Part shown: piece after piece, positions 1 through 8,822 of the stretch | How the letters are laid out: each line of letters starts with the position of its first letter | Numbering within the stretch: position 1 is the stretch's first letter | NCBI RefSeq assembly: GCF_003001675.1 | Contig: NZ_PVYW01000003.1 | Location: 62,001-126,000, forward strand | Length of the DNA stretch: 64,000 nucleotides | Direction of reading: 5' to 3' | Source: Cohnella sp. SGD-V74 | GTDB taxonomy: Bacteria > Bacillota > Bacilli > Paenibacillales > Paenibacillaceae | The notes under the pieces: model-generated | What the model saw: only the letters and a program-made list of their open reading frames with translations | Told to the model about the DNA's origin: nothing | Databases searched by the model: none | Made by a program: the position numbers and the translations under genes

Positions 1-579
1 GAAGAAATCGTCCCTTATTCGCCGGCGCAGCTCCCCTTCTTGCTCTTGGCCGTGACCGTACACAGGAGCGATGCGCGCCATTACATTTTCCCACAATATC
101 GCCATCGACACCGAGCCCGCCGCCGCTATCGTTTTCATGACCGGGGTCAGACGTTCCGCGAACAATTGCTTGACCACCATCGCCCGCCACGCTTCCCGAT
201 CGCGGGTTTCGGGAGCCGTAACCTCGGCTGCGGACAAAGCCATAAACGGGAAAGCGGTGCCGGCAGCCGAAGCATCGGGATGAAAAAGCCGGCAGTGCTC
301 CAACTGCACCCCGATTCCCCGGTTATAGTAAGTCATGGCGCTGAGAAGCGGAGCAACGAGCAGGCTGGCCATCCTTTTTACCAGCATGGAGGCCGCAACG
401 CTCATGTTTGGAGAGCCGATGTGTCCCATCAGCCACTCCATATACGCTCTGCAAGTCTCCTCCTTCAGCAGTTCGCTCAGAGGCAGCGACTTGATGCTCT
501 GCGGCAAAGCTTCACCGGTGGACAAGCTGTAATCGCCGGACAGTTCCCTCCAAGCGTCGGACGTTAAGAAGGGATCCAT
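1..579 (-). CDS. FhuF-like siderophore-iron reductase (3' end cut by window)
   Basis: Open reading frame of 193 codons starting at 579 and running off the left edge without a stop, so the C-terminus is missing. It starts 3 bases after the stop of the siderophore-binding lipoprotein, with TAAGGA directly before the ATG, so the two are co-transcribed under the same Fur box. The visible part is a mostly helical cytoplasmic-looking protein without signal peptide, containing segments such as MDPFLTSDAW, YNRGIGV and NVMARIAPVYG. This layout fits the N-terminal half of FhuF-type ferric-siderophore reductases, which release iron from imported siderophores and carry a 2Fe-2S cysteine motif at the C-terminus, here outside the window. 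The family call rests mainly on context and general resemblance; an IucA/IucC-related protein is the main alternative. Confidence 0.6.
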   Translation of the reverse strand, partial: MDPFLTSDAWRELSGDYSLSTGEALPQSIKSLPLSELLKEETCRAYMEWLMGHIGSPNMSVAASMLVKRMASLLVAPLLSAMTYYNRGIGVQLEHCRLFHPDASAAGTAFPFMALSAAEVTAPETRDREAWRAMVVKQLFAERLTPVMKTIAAAGSVSMAILWENVMARIAPVYGHGQEQEGELRRRIRDDFF

Positions 580-582
580 TCC

Positions 583-1620
583 TTACGGCTGGCCCAGCAA
601 AGCCGCCGCGGCTTGGTCGATAATCAGGCTGTTCGCGATCGGTCCGTAATAGGCGATCCATAAGGTAGTATCGACCGGATATACACGGTTGTTCTTCACA
701 GGCTCCAGGGAGGTCCAGATCTTCGTGCTCTCCAGCTCCTTGACCGCGTCCGCGAACATCGCGTCCGACAACAAGAAGTAATGGTCGGCGCCGATGTCGG
801 GAACGGCCTCCAGAGAAATCTCGTAGGCGGTGTCGTCTACCGCCGCTACCGATTCGGGAACCTTCAAGCCCAGATCCGTATACAGAATCGACCCGGTGCG
901 ATGCTGGGAAGTATGAACGCGGATGCCTTCCGTTCTCGGACGAATAAGCGCCACCGTGTCGTCACCCAGCTTGTCGGCAAGCTGCTGCTTCAGTTTGGCG
1001 GTTTTTTCTTCATAGGCTTGCGTGACGGCTTGCGCTTCCGCTTGCTTGCCCGTTATTTTGCCCACCGTCTCCAGAGTCGCGCGCCAATCCTCGTAAAAGT
1101 CGAGCACGAGTGTCGGAGCGATTTTGCTGACGCTGTCGTACACCTTCTCCTGGAAGTCCGTCATGAGAATCAGGTCCGGGCTCAGCGCCAGCAAAGCTTC
1201 CAGATTGGGCTCGTCGCGCGTGCCCAACACTTTGACGTCCCCCAACCGGTCGCTCAAATACGCCGGGAAGTCGGTATCGGAACCGGCTGCCGTGACGCTT
1301 CCCGCCGGCTGCTCGTCAAGCGCGATCAGTTGGTCGACGAATTTCGTATCCAGAACCGCAATCGTCTCGGGCTTTTTGTCCAGCGTGTATTCGCCCTTCA
1401 TATGCGTGATGGTGACCGGGAAAGAACCTTGATCTTCGGACGCCGGAGGAGCGCTCTGAGTCTCGGCCGACGGGGATGCCGCGGATGGAGATGCCGCCGG
1501 CGCTGCGCTTGGCGAACCTTCGTTATTGCTTCCGCTGCCGCCTGAACCGCATCCCGCGAGCAACAGTGTGAAACAAACGAACCACATTGCGAATTGAGCC
1601 AATTTATGAAATCTCTTCAC
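583..1620 (-). CDS. Iron-siderophore ABC transporter substrate-binding lipoprotein
   Basis: About 345 residues. I chose the GTG at 1620 (VKRFHKLAQF): it has AAAGGGGA just upstream, is followed at once by a lipoprotein signal with lipobox LLAGC (Cys24), and leaves the Fur box at 1647-1665 outside the gene. A longer in-frame reading up to 1746 would bury the Fur box. After a Ser/Pro/Ala-rich linker the protein has the BtuF/FecB-type fold pattern: ETIAVLD near the start of lobe 1, LEALLALSPDLILM, and a C-terminal VYPVDTTLW segment. It should capture a ferric siderophore at the outer membrane face and deliver it to an FhuBG-type permease, which is not encoded here. The downstream FhuF-like gene follows by 3 bases. 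Family confident; the ligand cannot be told from sequence. Confidence 0.88.
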   Translation of the reverse strand: MKRFHKLAQFAMWFVCFTLLLAGCGSGGSGSNNEGSPSAAPAASPSAASPSAETQSAPPASEDQGSFPVTITHMKGEYTLDKKPETIAVLDTKFVDQLIALDEQPAGSVTAAGSDTDFPAYLSDRLGDVKVLGTRDEPNLEALLALSPDLILMTDFQEKVYDSVSKIAPTLVLDFYEDWRATLETVGKITGKQAEAQAVTQAYEEKTAKLKQQLADKLGDDTVALIRPRTEGIRVHTSQHRTGSILYTDLGLKVPESVAAVDDTAYEISLEAVPDIGADHYFLLSDAMFADAVKELESTKIWTSLEPVKNNRVYPVDTTLWIAYYGPIANSLIIDQAAAALLGQP

Positions 1621-1646
1621 TTTCAAATCCCCTTTTGCTAGTATGT

Positions 1647-1665
1647 GATAATGATTCTCATTATC
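1647..1665. promoter_or_regulatory. Fur box upstream of siderophore-binding protein
   Basis: GATAATGATTCTCATTATC is a 19-bp near-perfect inverted repeat matching the Fur consensus GATAATGATAATCATTATC at all but two central positions. It lies about 27 bases upstream of the GTG start at 1620, where Fur-Fe(II) would block the promoter of the siderophore-uptake and reductase genes. Confidence 0.9.
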
Positions 1666-1759
1666 GTGTTTTATTCTACTTGTTTTTCGGCTCCATTCGA
1701 ATGAAAGTTCGCGACAGACTGCTTGTAATTTTGCGACAATCGGCATGGGAAACCGGAAA

Positions 1760-2428
1760 TTAACTCTCCCCGCGCGCGGATAAATGCCTTTTTAAGATCA
1801 AAGTCGCCTTGGCCCGGTCGTTGGTGCCGAGCTTGGCGTAGATGTCGCTTAAATAGTTTTTGACCGTGCCCTGCGTCAGAAACAGCTTTTCGGCCATCTC
1901 CTTCGCATTGTGTCCCTCCACCAGCAGTCTGGCAAGATCAAGCTCTCTCGGCGAGAACTCCAGTTCCTCGCCGAGTCGGTCGAACCGATTGTTCTGCTTG
2001 CGGATGTTAAGCGCGAGCTTGTTCGCCACTTTCCCGGTCAACAGCAAATTGCCGGACAGCGCCTCGTAGATTGCCTGCACCAGCTTCTCCCCGTCGATAT
2101 CTTTAAGCAAATATCCGGAAGCCCCGTTGCTTAACGCTTCTATAATATAAGCGTCGTCGTCGAACGTCGTCAGGATGAGAACGATGACGTGCGGATAACG
2201 TTCCAGAATCGCTTCGGTCGCTTTCACGCCGCCCATGCCCGGCATGCGGATATCCATCAGAACAACGTCCGGCACGACCTCGCGAAGCCGTTCCAGCGCT
2301 TCCTCTCCTGATTGGGCCGTCGCCACGATTTGGATGTTCGAGCGCAGCGAAATCAACGTCTCCAGACCTTCAAGCAATATTTTCTGATCGTCCACTAACA
2401 TCACGCGGATTGCGGCCTCTCCGTCCAT
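1760..2428 (-). CDS. NarL/LuxR-family response regulator
   Basis: 222 residues. N-terminal receiver domain: DDQ near residue 14-16, phosphoacceptor Asp in VVLMDIRMPG (about residue 57), Thr in ILTTFDD and Lys in LLKDID. C-terminal LuxR-type helix-turn-helix (about 155-215) with LARLLVEGHNAKEMAEKLF and GTVKNYLSDIYAKLGTNDR. The start overlaps the stop of the histidine kinase upstream by one base (TAATG) and has AAGGGGGAAGG before it, so the pair is translationally coupled. It should be phosphorylated by that kinase and bind DNA as a DesR/LiaR-type regulator. The target is unknown; the downstream neighbour is the iron-uptake unit, which has its own Fur box. Confidence 0.9.
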   Translation of the reverse strand: MDGEAAIRVMLVDDQKILLEGLETLISLRSNIQIVATAQSGEEALERLREVVPDVVLMDIRMPGMGGVKATEAILERYPHVIVLILTTFDDDAYIIEALSNGASGYLLKDIDGEKLVQAIYEALSGNLLLTGKVANKLALNIRKQNNRFDRLGEELEFSPRELDLARLLVEGHNAKEMAEKLFLTQGTVKNYLSDIYAKLGTNDRAKATLILKRHLSARGES

Positions 2429-3603
2429 TATCCTTCCCCCTTTGCGACCGGCATTCGAATATGCAGCTCAAACCCCTTGTTCGGTTCGCTTTGCACGCTC
2501 AGCCGTCCGCCGACGGCCTCGATTTTTTCCTCCATCGATTGCAGACCGAAGCCGTAGACGATTGAATCGCTTCCTTCTCCATCGTCCTTTATTTTCATAT
2601 GAATCGTTTCCTGCCGCTCTATCACGTCAATCTCGATGGCGCTCGCCCGACCATGCTTAAGAGCATTGGTGATCGATTCCTTAATGGCATTAATCATCAC
2701 GTATTCTTGAAGCGAGATGAGCGCGGACGCCGCCTCGTACCGCAATTGAAAGCGAACGCCCGTCTGCTTCTCCGCATCGGTCATAAGGGTACGAATCCCT
2801 TGCTCCAGCCCCAGTCCGCCCGCAATGCCGTCCGCTGCTTTCAACGTTTTGACGACCTGACGGATGTTGCCGAGCCCTTGCTTCAACTGCTCGCGCGCGA
2901 CGTGGATTTTGTGGCGGGCATCCTCCGGCCGTTGGTCGAACAGCAGCCCTGCGCCTTCCAGAGCGACGATCGCCGTCGTTAACGTATGTCCCACCGTGTC
3001 ATGGACCTCTTCCGCGATCCGGGTTCTTTCTTTTAAGGCCGCCATCTCTTCCCTTGTTTTCGCTTCCTGCAGCAGCGCTTCGTTTAGTCGAAAATTCATC
3101 TCCCTTTGATTAAGCAGCAGCTTCGTGCTCCAGATCGGGATGATCAGACAGGAGTAGCTCAGTAGATCGAACGCATGCTGCCACAAGTCCGAACCGTCCT
3201 CGGGCCACAGCACCAGGTACGTCACAAATCCCCCATAGGCAAATGGGAAAGCGTACCACGGCTTGTAATGAAGAATAAGATCGGCGGCGAAGAGCACGAA
3301 CACGATCGTCTCGATCCCCGTCCCGCTCTGCAGTAACAAGACGAACAGGATGACGATTTCGGCCAACGGGGAGACGACCGCGATCAAGTGATACTTGCGA
3401 TGGTTCAATACCCGTTCCCAATGTCTGACGAAGTAGAGCGCAATAAGAACCGCAATCCCTGCGGAGCCGACGCCCTTCGACTGCGACAGGACAACGTACA
3501 GCAGAAGCAGAACGACGTACGCGCACGACAATCCGTAAAAAAAGACCTTCGACAATTTCGTATCGCTAAGCGTATGAACGGTGGAAATCTGCATCAGTCT
3601 CAC
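2428..3603 (-). CDS. DesK-type membrane sensor histidine kinase
   Basis: About 391 residues with a GTG start at 3603 (an internal ATG three codons on is possible). The N-terminal half (about 20-170) holds five to six closely spaced membrane helices with almost no external loops. This suggests sensing within the membrane. A coiled-coil linker leads to the HisKA_3 dimerisation motif AEEVHDTVGHTLTTAI (His about residue 201), then the ATP-binding N box ESITNALKHG and the G box DDGEGS followed by GFGLQSMEEKIEAVGG. Partner of the adjacent response regulator. DesK and LiaS are the best known relatives; the signal cannot be inferred. Confidence 0.88.
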   Translation of the reverse strand: MRLMQISTVHTLSDTKLSKVFFYGLSCAYVVLLLLYVVLSQSKGVGSAGIAVLIALYFVRHWERVLNHRKYHLIAVVSPLAEIVILFVLLLQSGTGIETIVFVLFAADLILHYKPWYAFPFAYGGFVTYLVLWPEDGSDLWQHAFDLLSYSCLIIPIWSTKLLLNQREMNFRLNEALLQEAKTREEMAALKERTRIAEEVHDTVGHTLTTAIVALEGAGLLFDQRPEDARHKIHVAREQLKQGLGNIRQVVKTLKAADGIAGGLGLEQGIRTLMTDAEKQTGVRFQLRYEAASALISLQEYVMINAIKESITNALKHGRASAIEIDVIERQETIHMKIKDDGEGSDSIVYGFGLQSMEEKIEAVGGRLSVQSEPNKGFELHIRMPVAKGEG

Positions 3604-3626
3604 ACATCCCGTATCGGTGAATGGCT

Positions 3627-4403
3627 TCAGATCAAGCTCAGAACAACTGCGGTAACGGCTGCCAGCAAAGGAACGGCCTCCACCCCGTGAATGAGCACGG
3701 CCGGCCAGAAGCTGCGGTATTTGACGTTCAAGAAGCCGTAGAAGAGCGATCCGACGATAAACAAAGGGATTTCCGAGATTTTATGAAGATGGTAGGAGGC
3801 AAACAAGACGCCGTTCATCGCCCAATCCCATTTTCCGAACGCTCCCCTCATCTGCGGCAGCAGCACCCCGCGGAAAAACAGCTCTTCCCCCAGCAAGTAA
3901 TTGAACAAACAACTGACGAGCGCGATGCCGAGCAAATACCAGGCGCCCTCGAATTCGGGAGTCGCCAAATTTTCGATCAATGTATAGCTCTCCGGCGCCA
4001 ATGCGGGGAACAACCGGTTGATCCCTTCCTCAATGAACGAGAACAGGCCCGAGCTTTCGAAGAAAAAAGCGTAAAGGATGATCGGAATCGTAAAAGAGTA
4101 GGCCAGCTTGTAGATTTTCATCGTTTTCGGATGCACGGGATGATTCAGCCACAATCTCTTTTTCAGCTTCTGCCAGGACCAACCGCCCAGCTCTCTTCTC
4201 AGGATCAAGACGGACAAGACGAACTGCCAGATCATGCCGAGGATCATAAACAGCCAGTACAATATGCCGGGGTGAATGCTGGCCACCGGTACCAAAAGCG
4301 GCATCAATACGAATCGAAAGATCACCATCGGCAAGGCGACCAAAGCCCATAATCCTATTATTTTGCCGACGCTATACTGCTTTACTTCTGTTTCGTTATT
4401 CAC
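3627..4403 (-). CDS. CPBP-family intramembrane metalloprotease
   Basis: 258 residues from the GTG at 4403 (VNNETEVKQY), chosen because AGAAGGAG sits 8 bases upstream; an ATG 14 codons earlier lacks a good ribosome site. About six to eight membrane helices. The CPBP (Abi/CAAX-type) signature is present: EELFFRGVL (EExxxR, about residue 172), SYHLHK as the second motif, and LIHGVEAVPLL as the third with its conserved His. Family members are prenyl-protein proteases or bacteriocin and stress-linked intramembrane proteases. It ends 23 bases before the sensor kinase on the same strand, so it may be read with it. The substrate is unknown. Confidence 0.85.
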   Translation of the reverse strand: MNNETEVKQYSVGKIIGLWALVALPMVIFRFVLMPLLVPVASIHPGILYWLFMILGMIWQFVLSVLILRRELGGWSWQKLKKRLWLNHPVHPKTMKIYKLAYSFTIPIILYAFFFESSGLFSFIEEGINRLFPALAPESYTLIENLATPEFEGAWYLLGIALVSCLFNYLLGEELFFRGVLLPQMRGAFGKWDWAMNGVLFASYHLHKISEIPLFIVGSLFYGFLNVKYRSFWPAVLIHGVEAVPLLAAVTAVVLSLI

Positions 4404-4588
4404 TGTTCCAACTCCTTCTACGGCTCTTTTGTTTGTCATCAACAAACATAATAAAAAAGACCGTCATATGAGAATTGACGATCGTCATAAAGGGAAAAGG
4501 TGAAATGGAAAATAAAAACTGTTCACTTTTATTCCTCTTTTCCCTCCAGCATAATGAAGCTATAACAGAGAGCAAGGAGTGGAACCTT

Positions 4589-4834
4589 ATGTTGAACTAT
4601 CTGAAAGAATTGAACGATATTCGTCAAGCGGAGAAGGAGCAGCTAATCTGCGATCTCGAATTGGCGCGCGCGGCGCGTGAAGCGGCCCGCGAACACGGCA
4701 AACCGCGCCGTAAAGGCGCGGTCTGGTTTCGCAAGCTATTCGGCTTAGAGGGGGGAAACAGGAAGCGCGAGAGCGACTGCTGCCCGCATCTGGAATGCCC
4801 TCTGCGCTCCAGCCCCTCCTCTCCTCGGCCTTAA
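4589..4834 (+). CDS. Small hypothetical protein, helical and charged
   Basis: 81 residues from the ATG at 4589, which has AAGGAG 9 bases upstream; an earlier in-frame ATG at 4475 has no ribosome site. The first 45 residues (MLNYLKELNDIRQAEKEQL...) form a probable amphipathic helix rich in Glu, Arg and Ala. Then comes a basic stretch (PRRKGAVWFRKLFGL) and a cysteine-containing tail (DCCPHLEC). No family recognised. It stands alone, divergent from the CPBP gene. The good ribosome site and heptad-like start support a real gene. Confidence 0.55.
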   Translation: MLNYLKELNDIRQAEKEQLICDLELARAAREAAREHGKPRRKGAVWFRKLFGLEGGNRKRESDCCPHLECPLRSSPSSPRP

Positions 4835-4864
4835 GCGCGTGACGACTGCACCCCGTTGTTTGCT

Positions 4865-6007
4865 CTAGAGACCTGTTGTCCAGCCCGACTCTTGAACCCT
4901 TTTGCTCACATACGCGTCATCGAAGTTCAAACCGAAGCCGGGTTCAGAAGGGACATGAACAAACCCGTCTTCAATCCGATAGCCGGAAGCGTCCATCCCT
5001 TCCACTTCTATCTGGTCCCATTCAACAAATTGGAACCCTTTAATAGCGGAAGCCAGATGACTTAAAGCGTAATTGCCGTAAGGCGTTCCATAACTGTGCG
5101 GGGCCGATTTCACATGAGCTGCGTCCAATTCCGGGCCGAGTTCCAGCCAATGGCTAAAGCCGGGGGCAAGCACGTCGTGCTGCACTACATCGATAATCCC
5201 CTCTTTGGCCCATTGAACCAACGTCGGCGCAGCCAAACCTTCCCCGTCGGCAATTAGTACGTTTATGCCTGCCTTCTGCATCCAGGCTTTGAGGTCTTTG
5301 TAGAACTCCTCATCTTCGTGGAACGCTTCCTCGACCCAATACAGTTTAACGTCTGCGGTTTCCTGCAGAACATGCTTGGTCAGATTCAGGTTATAGCCGT
5401 TGTTCGCGTCTATCATGATTTTGCCATACGGCCCGGCGGCTTCGCGGATGCCGCGAATGATCGCGATATCGCGCTCGGTTCCCTTCATCAGCGGCATATG
5501 GCGCGCCCCGCGGCCAACTTTGAGTTTGAAATTCGCATGCCCGCGATTCATTCCCTCAAGGGCTTCCGTTTTCATGAATTCGACGGCGGCCAGATCGTCC
5601 GATAAATGAAGATCGTCTAAATATAATGAAGTATCGTAACACGCGACTTTCTGTTGTGCGGAACTTCCCGCCGAGATCAACGAGTTAACGGGTTTGCCTT
5701 GTACACGGCCAATCCAGTCGAATAGCGGAAACTCGATTCCACGAAACTCCTCCCGAACAGTTCCCCGCTCGTTAAACATGTCTCTTGCCTTTTTGCCGAC
5801 GAGCTCTTGCGCCGATTGCTTCGTGATACGCGACCAGCCGCAGCCTTCATATCCGGCGATGGTGACTCGGGCCAGGTGCAGCGGGACGTCGATCCCATGC
5901 TCGCCTTTTCGGGCATTGAAGCCGGCATGTCTAGCGCGTTTGCCGGGCAGAATAGCCCACTCGATTTTTTCGATTTGCCAATTCGGCTCGAAGTTGGAAA
6001 CGTTCAT
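4865..6007 (-). CDS. Mandelate racemase/muconate lactonizing-type enolase superfamily enzyme
   Basis: 380 residues from the ATG at 6007, preceded by AGGAGG about 10 bases away. Enolase-superfamily features in order: catalytic K-x-K in NFKLKVGRG (about residue 174), first metal ligand in IMIDANNGYN (about 208), second in YWVEEAFHEDEE (about 236), third in VLIADGEG (about 260), and the His of SAPHSYGTP (about 310), the mandelate-racemase type base. The family abstracts the alpha-proton of a carboxylate, usually dehydrating a sugar acid. It is the last gene of the ABC importer/GH43-like locus, after a double hairpin, which suggests breakdown of an oxidised sugar. The exact substrate (such as talarate, galactarate or fuconate) cannot be assigned by eye. 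Confidence 0.85.
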   Translation of the reverse strand: MNVSNFEPNWQIEKIEWAILPGKRARHAGFNARKGEHGIDVPLHLARVTIAGYEGCGWSRITKQSAQELVGKKARDMFNERGTVREEFRGIEFPLFDWIGRVQGKPVNSLISAGSSAQQKVACYDTSLYLDDLHLSDDLAAVEFMKTEALEGMNRGHANFKLKVGRGARHMPLMKGTERDIAIIRGIREAAGPYGKIMIDANNGYNLNLTKHVLQETADVKLYWVEEAFHEDEEFYKDLKAWMQKAGINVLIADGEGLAAPTLVQWAKEGIIDVVQHDVLAPGFSHWLELGPELDAAHVKSAPHSYGTPYGNYALSHLASAIKGFQFVEWDQIEVEGMDASGYRIEDGFVHVPSEPGFGLNFDDAYVSKRVQESGWTTGL

Positions 6008-6083
6008 GCTATCACATCCTCCTGTCGGCAAGCATTTCGATAATTTCCTAAGTTCCTCCAGTTTATCACACAGGCGCATAAAT

Positions 6084-6127
6084 GGGAGCGGGCCCTGGTA
6101 GTGTTTCTACCGTCAAAGCCCGCTCCC
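6084..6127 (-). terminator. Nested hairpin between GH43-like and racemase-like genes
   Basis: GGGAGCGGGC (6084-6093) pairs with GCCCGCTCCC (6118-6127), and inside it GGTAG pairs with CTACC around a TGTTT loop. On the minus strand it is followed only by ATTTATG, a weak U-tract, so it may end most transcripts of the upstream sugar operon while allowing some read-through into the last gene. Confidence 0.5.
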
Positions 6128-6152
6128 CAACCTGTTATGGCTTCCGCACCAG

Positions 6153-7061
6153 CTAGTTGCCGATCAGATAAGGCAATTGTTCCTTCCAGCCGACCTCCCG
6201 CATGGACAAGTACCAGGAGCGGCCGCCATCGTTGTTGCCTTGAAAGAACAAATACGTTCGGTCGTCCGCGTCCTTGAACAGGAACGGATGACCGGATTCG
6301 CTCTCGTTCCAGCTTCCGGGCGCGCCGTTCGGCAGCAGCGGCTCGTCGAACAGACGCCGCCACCGGATGCCGTCTTCGCTCACCGCGCAGCCGATCTGCT
6401 GCGGCCGGTTGTTGTAGGCGCCGGCATAGAACATGTACAGCTTGCCGTGCCGCTCGCACATGGCCGCCGCTTCAATGCAGCTCTCCTCCCACGGGAGTTC
6501 CGGCTTCAGAATCGGCTCGTCGCAAGCTTGGGTCCAGGCGTCGCGTCCAAAATCCGAATCCAGCTCCGCCGTCGCCACGCCCTGCATCTGAACTTCGCCG
6601 AGCGGATCCCGCGTAGCGAAATAGAGGAACAGTCTGCCGTTATACGGAATGACGTCCGCATCGATTGCGCGCCCGTTGTTCCACTCGCCGTTCGGACGGA
6701 AGATCGGGTTCGATTCGTTCTTGCGAAACCGAATGCCATCGTCGGATACCGCATGGCAGATCGCATCTTGCGGACCGTTCCCGTAAGTTTGGTAGAACAG
6801 GTGAACCCGCCCTTCCAGCACGATCGCGCCCGGGGCGCAGATGCCGTTGCGTTCGCATGGCTGCTCCAGCGGCACTTCGCCGATTTTGCGCCACTGCGCC
6901 AAGTCGTCGCTCGCCGCGATGCCGATACCCCAACCGGTCGCTTGCGCCGGATCGATATGGGGAGCGATGGAATAGTACATATAATAGGTGTCCTTGTGCC
7001 GAACGACAGCCGGATCCTTCGCCATCGGTCTGCCTCTGTCCGTATCCGTAAACATCATCAT
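6153..7061 (-). CDS. GH43/GH32-clan five-bladed propeller glycosidase-like protein
   Basis: 302 residues; three ATGs overlap at 7055-7061 and GGGAGG lies 10 bases before the first. No signal peptide, so cytoplasmic. The repeated beta-propeller blade pattern is clear (DDLAQWRKIGEVPL, SDDGIRFRKNESNPI, SEDGIRWRRLFDEPLLP). Candidate catalytic acids fit GH43: Asp in MAKDPAVV (about residue 15), Asp in AIDADVIP, and a Glu in EESCIEAAAM. The gene lies between the solute-binding protein and the racemase-like gene, so it probably cleaves the imported oligosaccharide. Substrate (arabinoside, xyloside, galactoside or uronide) not determinable. Confidence 0.72.
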   Translation of the reverse strand: MMMFTDTDRGRPMAKDPAVVRHKDTYYMYYSIAPHIDPAQATGWGIGIAASDDLAQWRKIGEVPLEQPCERNGICAPGAIVLEGRVHLFYQTYGNGPQDAICHAVSDDGIRFRKNESNPIFRPNGEWNNGRAIDADVIPYNGRLFLYFATRDPLGEVQMQGVATAELDSDFGRDAWTQACDEPILKPELPWEESCIEAAAMCERHGKLYMFYAGAYNNRPQQIGCAVSEDGIRWRRLFDEPLLPNGAPGSWNESESGHPFLFKDADDRTYLFFQGNNDGGRSWYLSMREVGWKEQLPYLIGN

Positions 7062-7080
7062 TATCGATTGCGCCTCCCTT

Positions 7081-7098
7081 GTCGCCGCATGCGGCGAC
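7081..7098. repeat. Perfect 18-bp palindrome downstream of the binding-protein gene
   Basis: GTCGCCGCATGCGGCGAC is fully self-complementary. It lies between the stop of the solute-binding protein (7132) and the start of the GH43-like gene (7061). In sugar ABC operons such hairpins often protect the 3' end of the abundant binding-protein message; the next gene's ribosome site follows directly, so a role in dosage is plausible but not shown. Confidence 0.5.
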
Positions 7099-7131
7099 CT
7101 GCTGCAAGTCAAGCTGTTACATCCGCTGCGG

Positions 7132-8793
7132 TTAAGATTTGATCACGAACTTCCACATATCCTTCGCCAGGAAAGCCGTGTCCTTGTTGTTATCGTACCA
7201 ATCCGAGTAGAAGCTTTCGAGCTGTTCGCCGCCGGACTTGTTCCACAGATCCATCGCTTCCGCGTAAGCCTGTTCAACGGTGTAAGCAGGCCCCGACACG
7301 ATTGCCTTGTTATAGAAATCTGCCACCTTCGACACATTCGTCCGAATGACGCTCAATTCGTCCGGCAGCGTAGGCATATGCTCGCCGTGCGTGATTGGCG
7401 CGTATTCGACGCCTTCGCCCAAATTCGCTTCGAGATTTTGCTTAACCAGCTCCAAGAAATCCTTCTCAAGCGGGTTCGCGGGATCGAGTTGGCTCAAAAT
7501 TCCGGCGCACGGCTCCAGCTCGATCTGCGACATCAGCAGTTGGAAGTCAAGGGCCCACGACAATTCCTTGGTGAAGTGAGCCGGATCCTTCGGCTTCAGA
7601 CAGCCGTTGGAACCTCTGACGGAATCGGCGCCTTCCTGCCCGTATCGCAGCATCTCGCCAACTTCGGTCGATGCCATCAAATCGATATATTTCATGGCGG
7701 CTTCCGGATTTTTCGCTTTGGCATTAATGACGGTCGTCATTTGCACCGGGTTGTTCACCCCGATGGCGAAGCGGCCGTATTCCGATCTCGGCAGCTTGAT
7801 GGCGATGACTTCGGCGTCCGGTACATTGTTTTTGAGCGGCTCATAGAATGTCGTCAAATTCACGGGATCGATGGTCCGGCCAACAAAGATGCCGATCTTC
7901 CCGCTGTTCCAGTCTTGCTGCGCCTTCTGTCCGTTCGTGTCCGCGAGAAAATCTTTGTCGACGAGCCCGGCGTCGTACAGTCTCTTCTTGAATGCGTTGG
8001 CCGCGTTTTTTTGCTCCCAGCCGCGCACCAGCTTGCCATCCTTCAAGACCCAATCCACATCGCGGAACATCGTATTGATGGCACCGCCGGTCTCGCCGCT
8101 CAGCGCAATTCCGAACGTGTCTTTCTGGCCGTTGCCGTCGGGGTCGTTTTCGGTGAACGCCTTCACCACCTCGAACAGCTCCTCGGGCGTCTCCGGAACG
8201 CTCAGATTAAGCTTCTTCAACCAGTCGTTGCGAATAAACAGCGCCTGGAAACCCATTAACTGCTGCACGCGCCCGAATTCATACATCTTGCCGTCCGGCT
8301 TCGTGGCCGCCTTCTTCATCTCCGGATACTTCTCCATTAACTGCTTGTAGCTGACGCTGTATTGGTCGACCAGTTCATCGACCGCCAAAATTTGCTTCTG
8401 TTGGTACAGCTGATGGCGAAAGCTAGTATCGAATTCGGCTACGACGTCAGGAGCGTCGTTCGATGCGAACAGCAGGTTCAACTTCTGCACCGATTCGCCT
8501 CGGGGGATCGGCACATATTGCGCCTCCACCGGCCCATTATCGTTCAACCACTGCGTCCAGCGGTTGTTGCCGATCGTCCCCATCTCCTGCGGAACGTTGC
8601 CTCGATCATAAATCGATACTGAAATCTTCGGCTTCGCCGCTTGCTCTGAAGCCGCTCCCCCATCCTTCGAGGGCGCGCTTGACGCGTTTGAATTTCCGTT
8701 TCCGGCATTATTCGAGCAAGCCGCGACGAGAATCGCCGCGGAGGCCAGCATGCAAGCAACGACCGTCCCCGTCCTGATCTTCCATGTTTTCAT
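7132..8793 (-). CDS. Sugar ABC transporter solute-binding lipoprotein (LplA type)
   Basis: 553 residues from the ATG at 8793, which has AAGGGGA 8 bases upstream. Lipoprotein signal with lipobox LVAAC (Cys26), then a Ser/Gly/Asn-rich linker. The remainder has the long family-1-like binding-protein pattern of LplA/YtcQ proteins: WLNDNGPVEAQYVPIPRGES, a kinase-like DPDGNGQKDTFGIALSG calcium-type loop, GIFVGRTIDPVN, NAKAKNPEAAMKYIDLMASTE. About 550 residues is usual for this subgroup. It would catch an oligosaccharide outside the membrane for the two upstream permeases. No ATPase gene is in the operon, as is normal where a shared MsmX-type ATPase serves several importers. Confidence 0.9.
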   Translation of the reverse strand: MKTWKIRTGTVVACMLASAAILVAACSNNAGNGNSNASSAPSKDGGAASEQAAKPKISVSIYDRGNVPQEMGTIGNNRWTQWLNDNGPVEAQYVPIPRGESVQKLNLLFASNDAPDVVAEFDTSFRHQLYQQKQILAVDELVDQYSVSYKQLMEKYPEMKKAATKPDGKMYEFGRVQQLMGFQALFIRNDWLKKLNLSVPETPEELFEVVKAFTENDPDGNGQKDTFGIALSGETGGAINTMFRDVDWVLKDGKLVRGWEQKNAANAFKKRLYDAGLVDKDFLADTNGQKAQQDWNSGKIGIFVGRTIDPVNLTTFYEPLKNNVPDAEVIAIKLPRSEYGRFAIGVNNPVQMTTVINAKAKNPEAAMKYIDLMASTEVGEMLRYGQEGADSVRGSNGCLKPKDPAHFTKELSWALDFQLLMSQIELEPCAGILSQLDPANPLEKDFLELVKQNLEANLGEGVEYAPITHGEHMPTLPDELSVIRTNVSKVADFYNKAIVSGPAYTVEQAYAEAMDLWNKSGGEQLESFYSDWYDNNKDTAFLAKDMWKFVIKS

Positions 8794-8822
8794 AGATTCA
8801 GTCCCCTTTTTCATCGGTTTCG

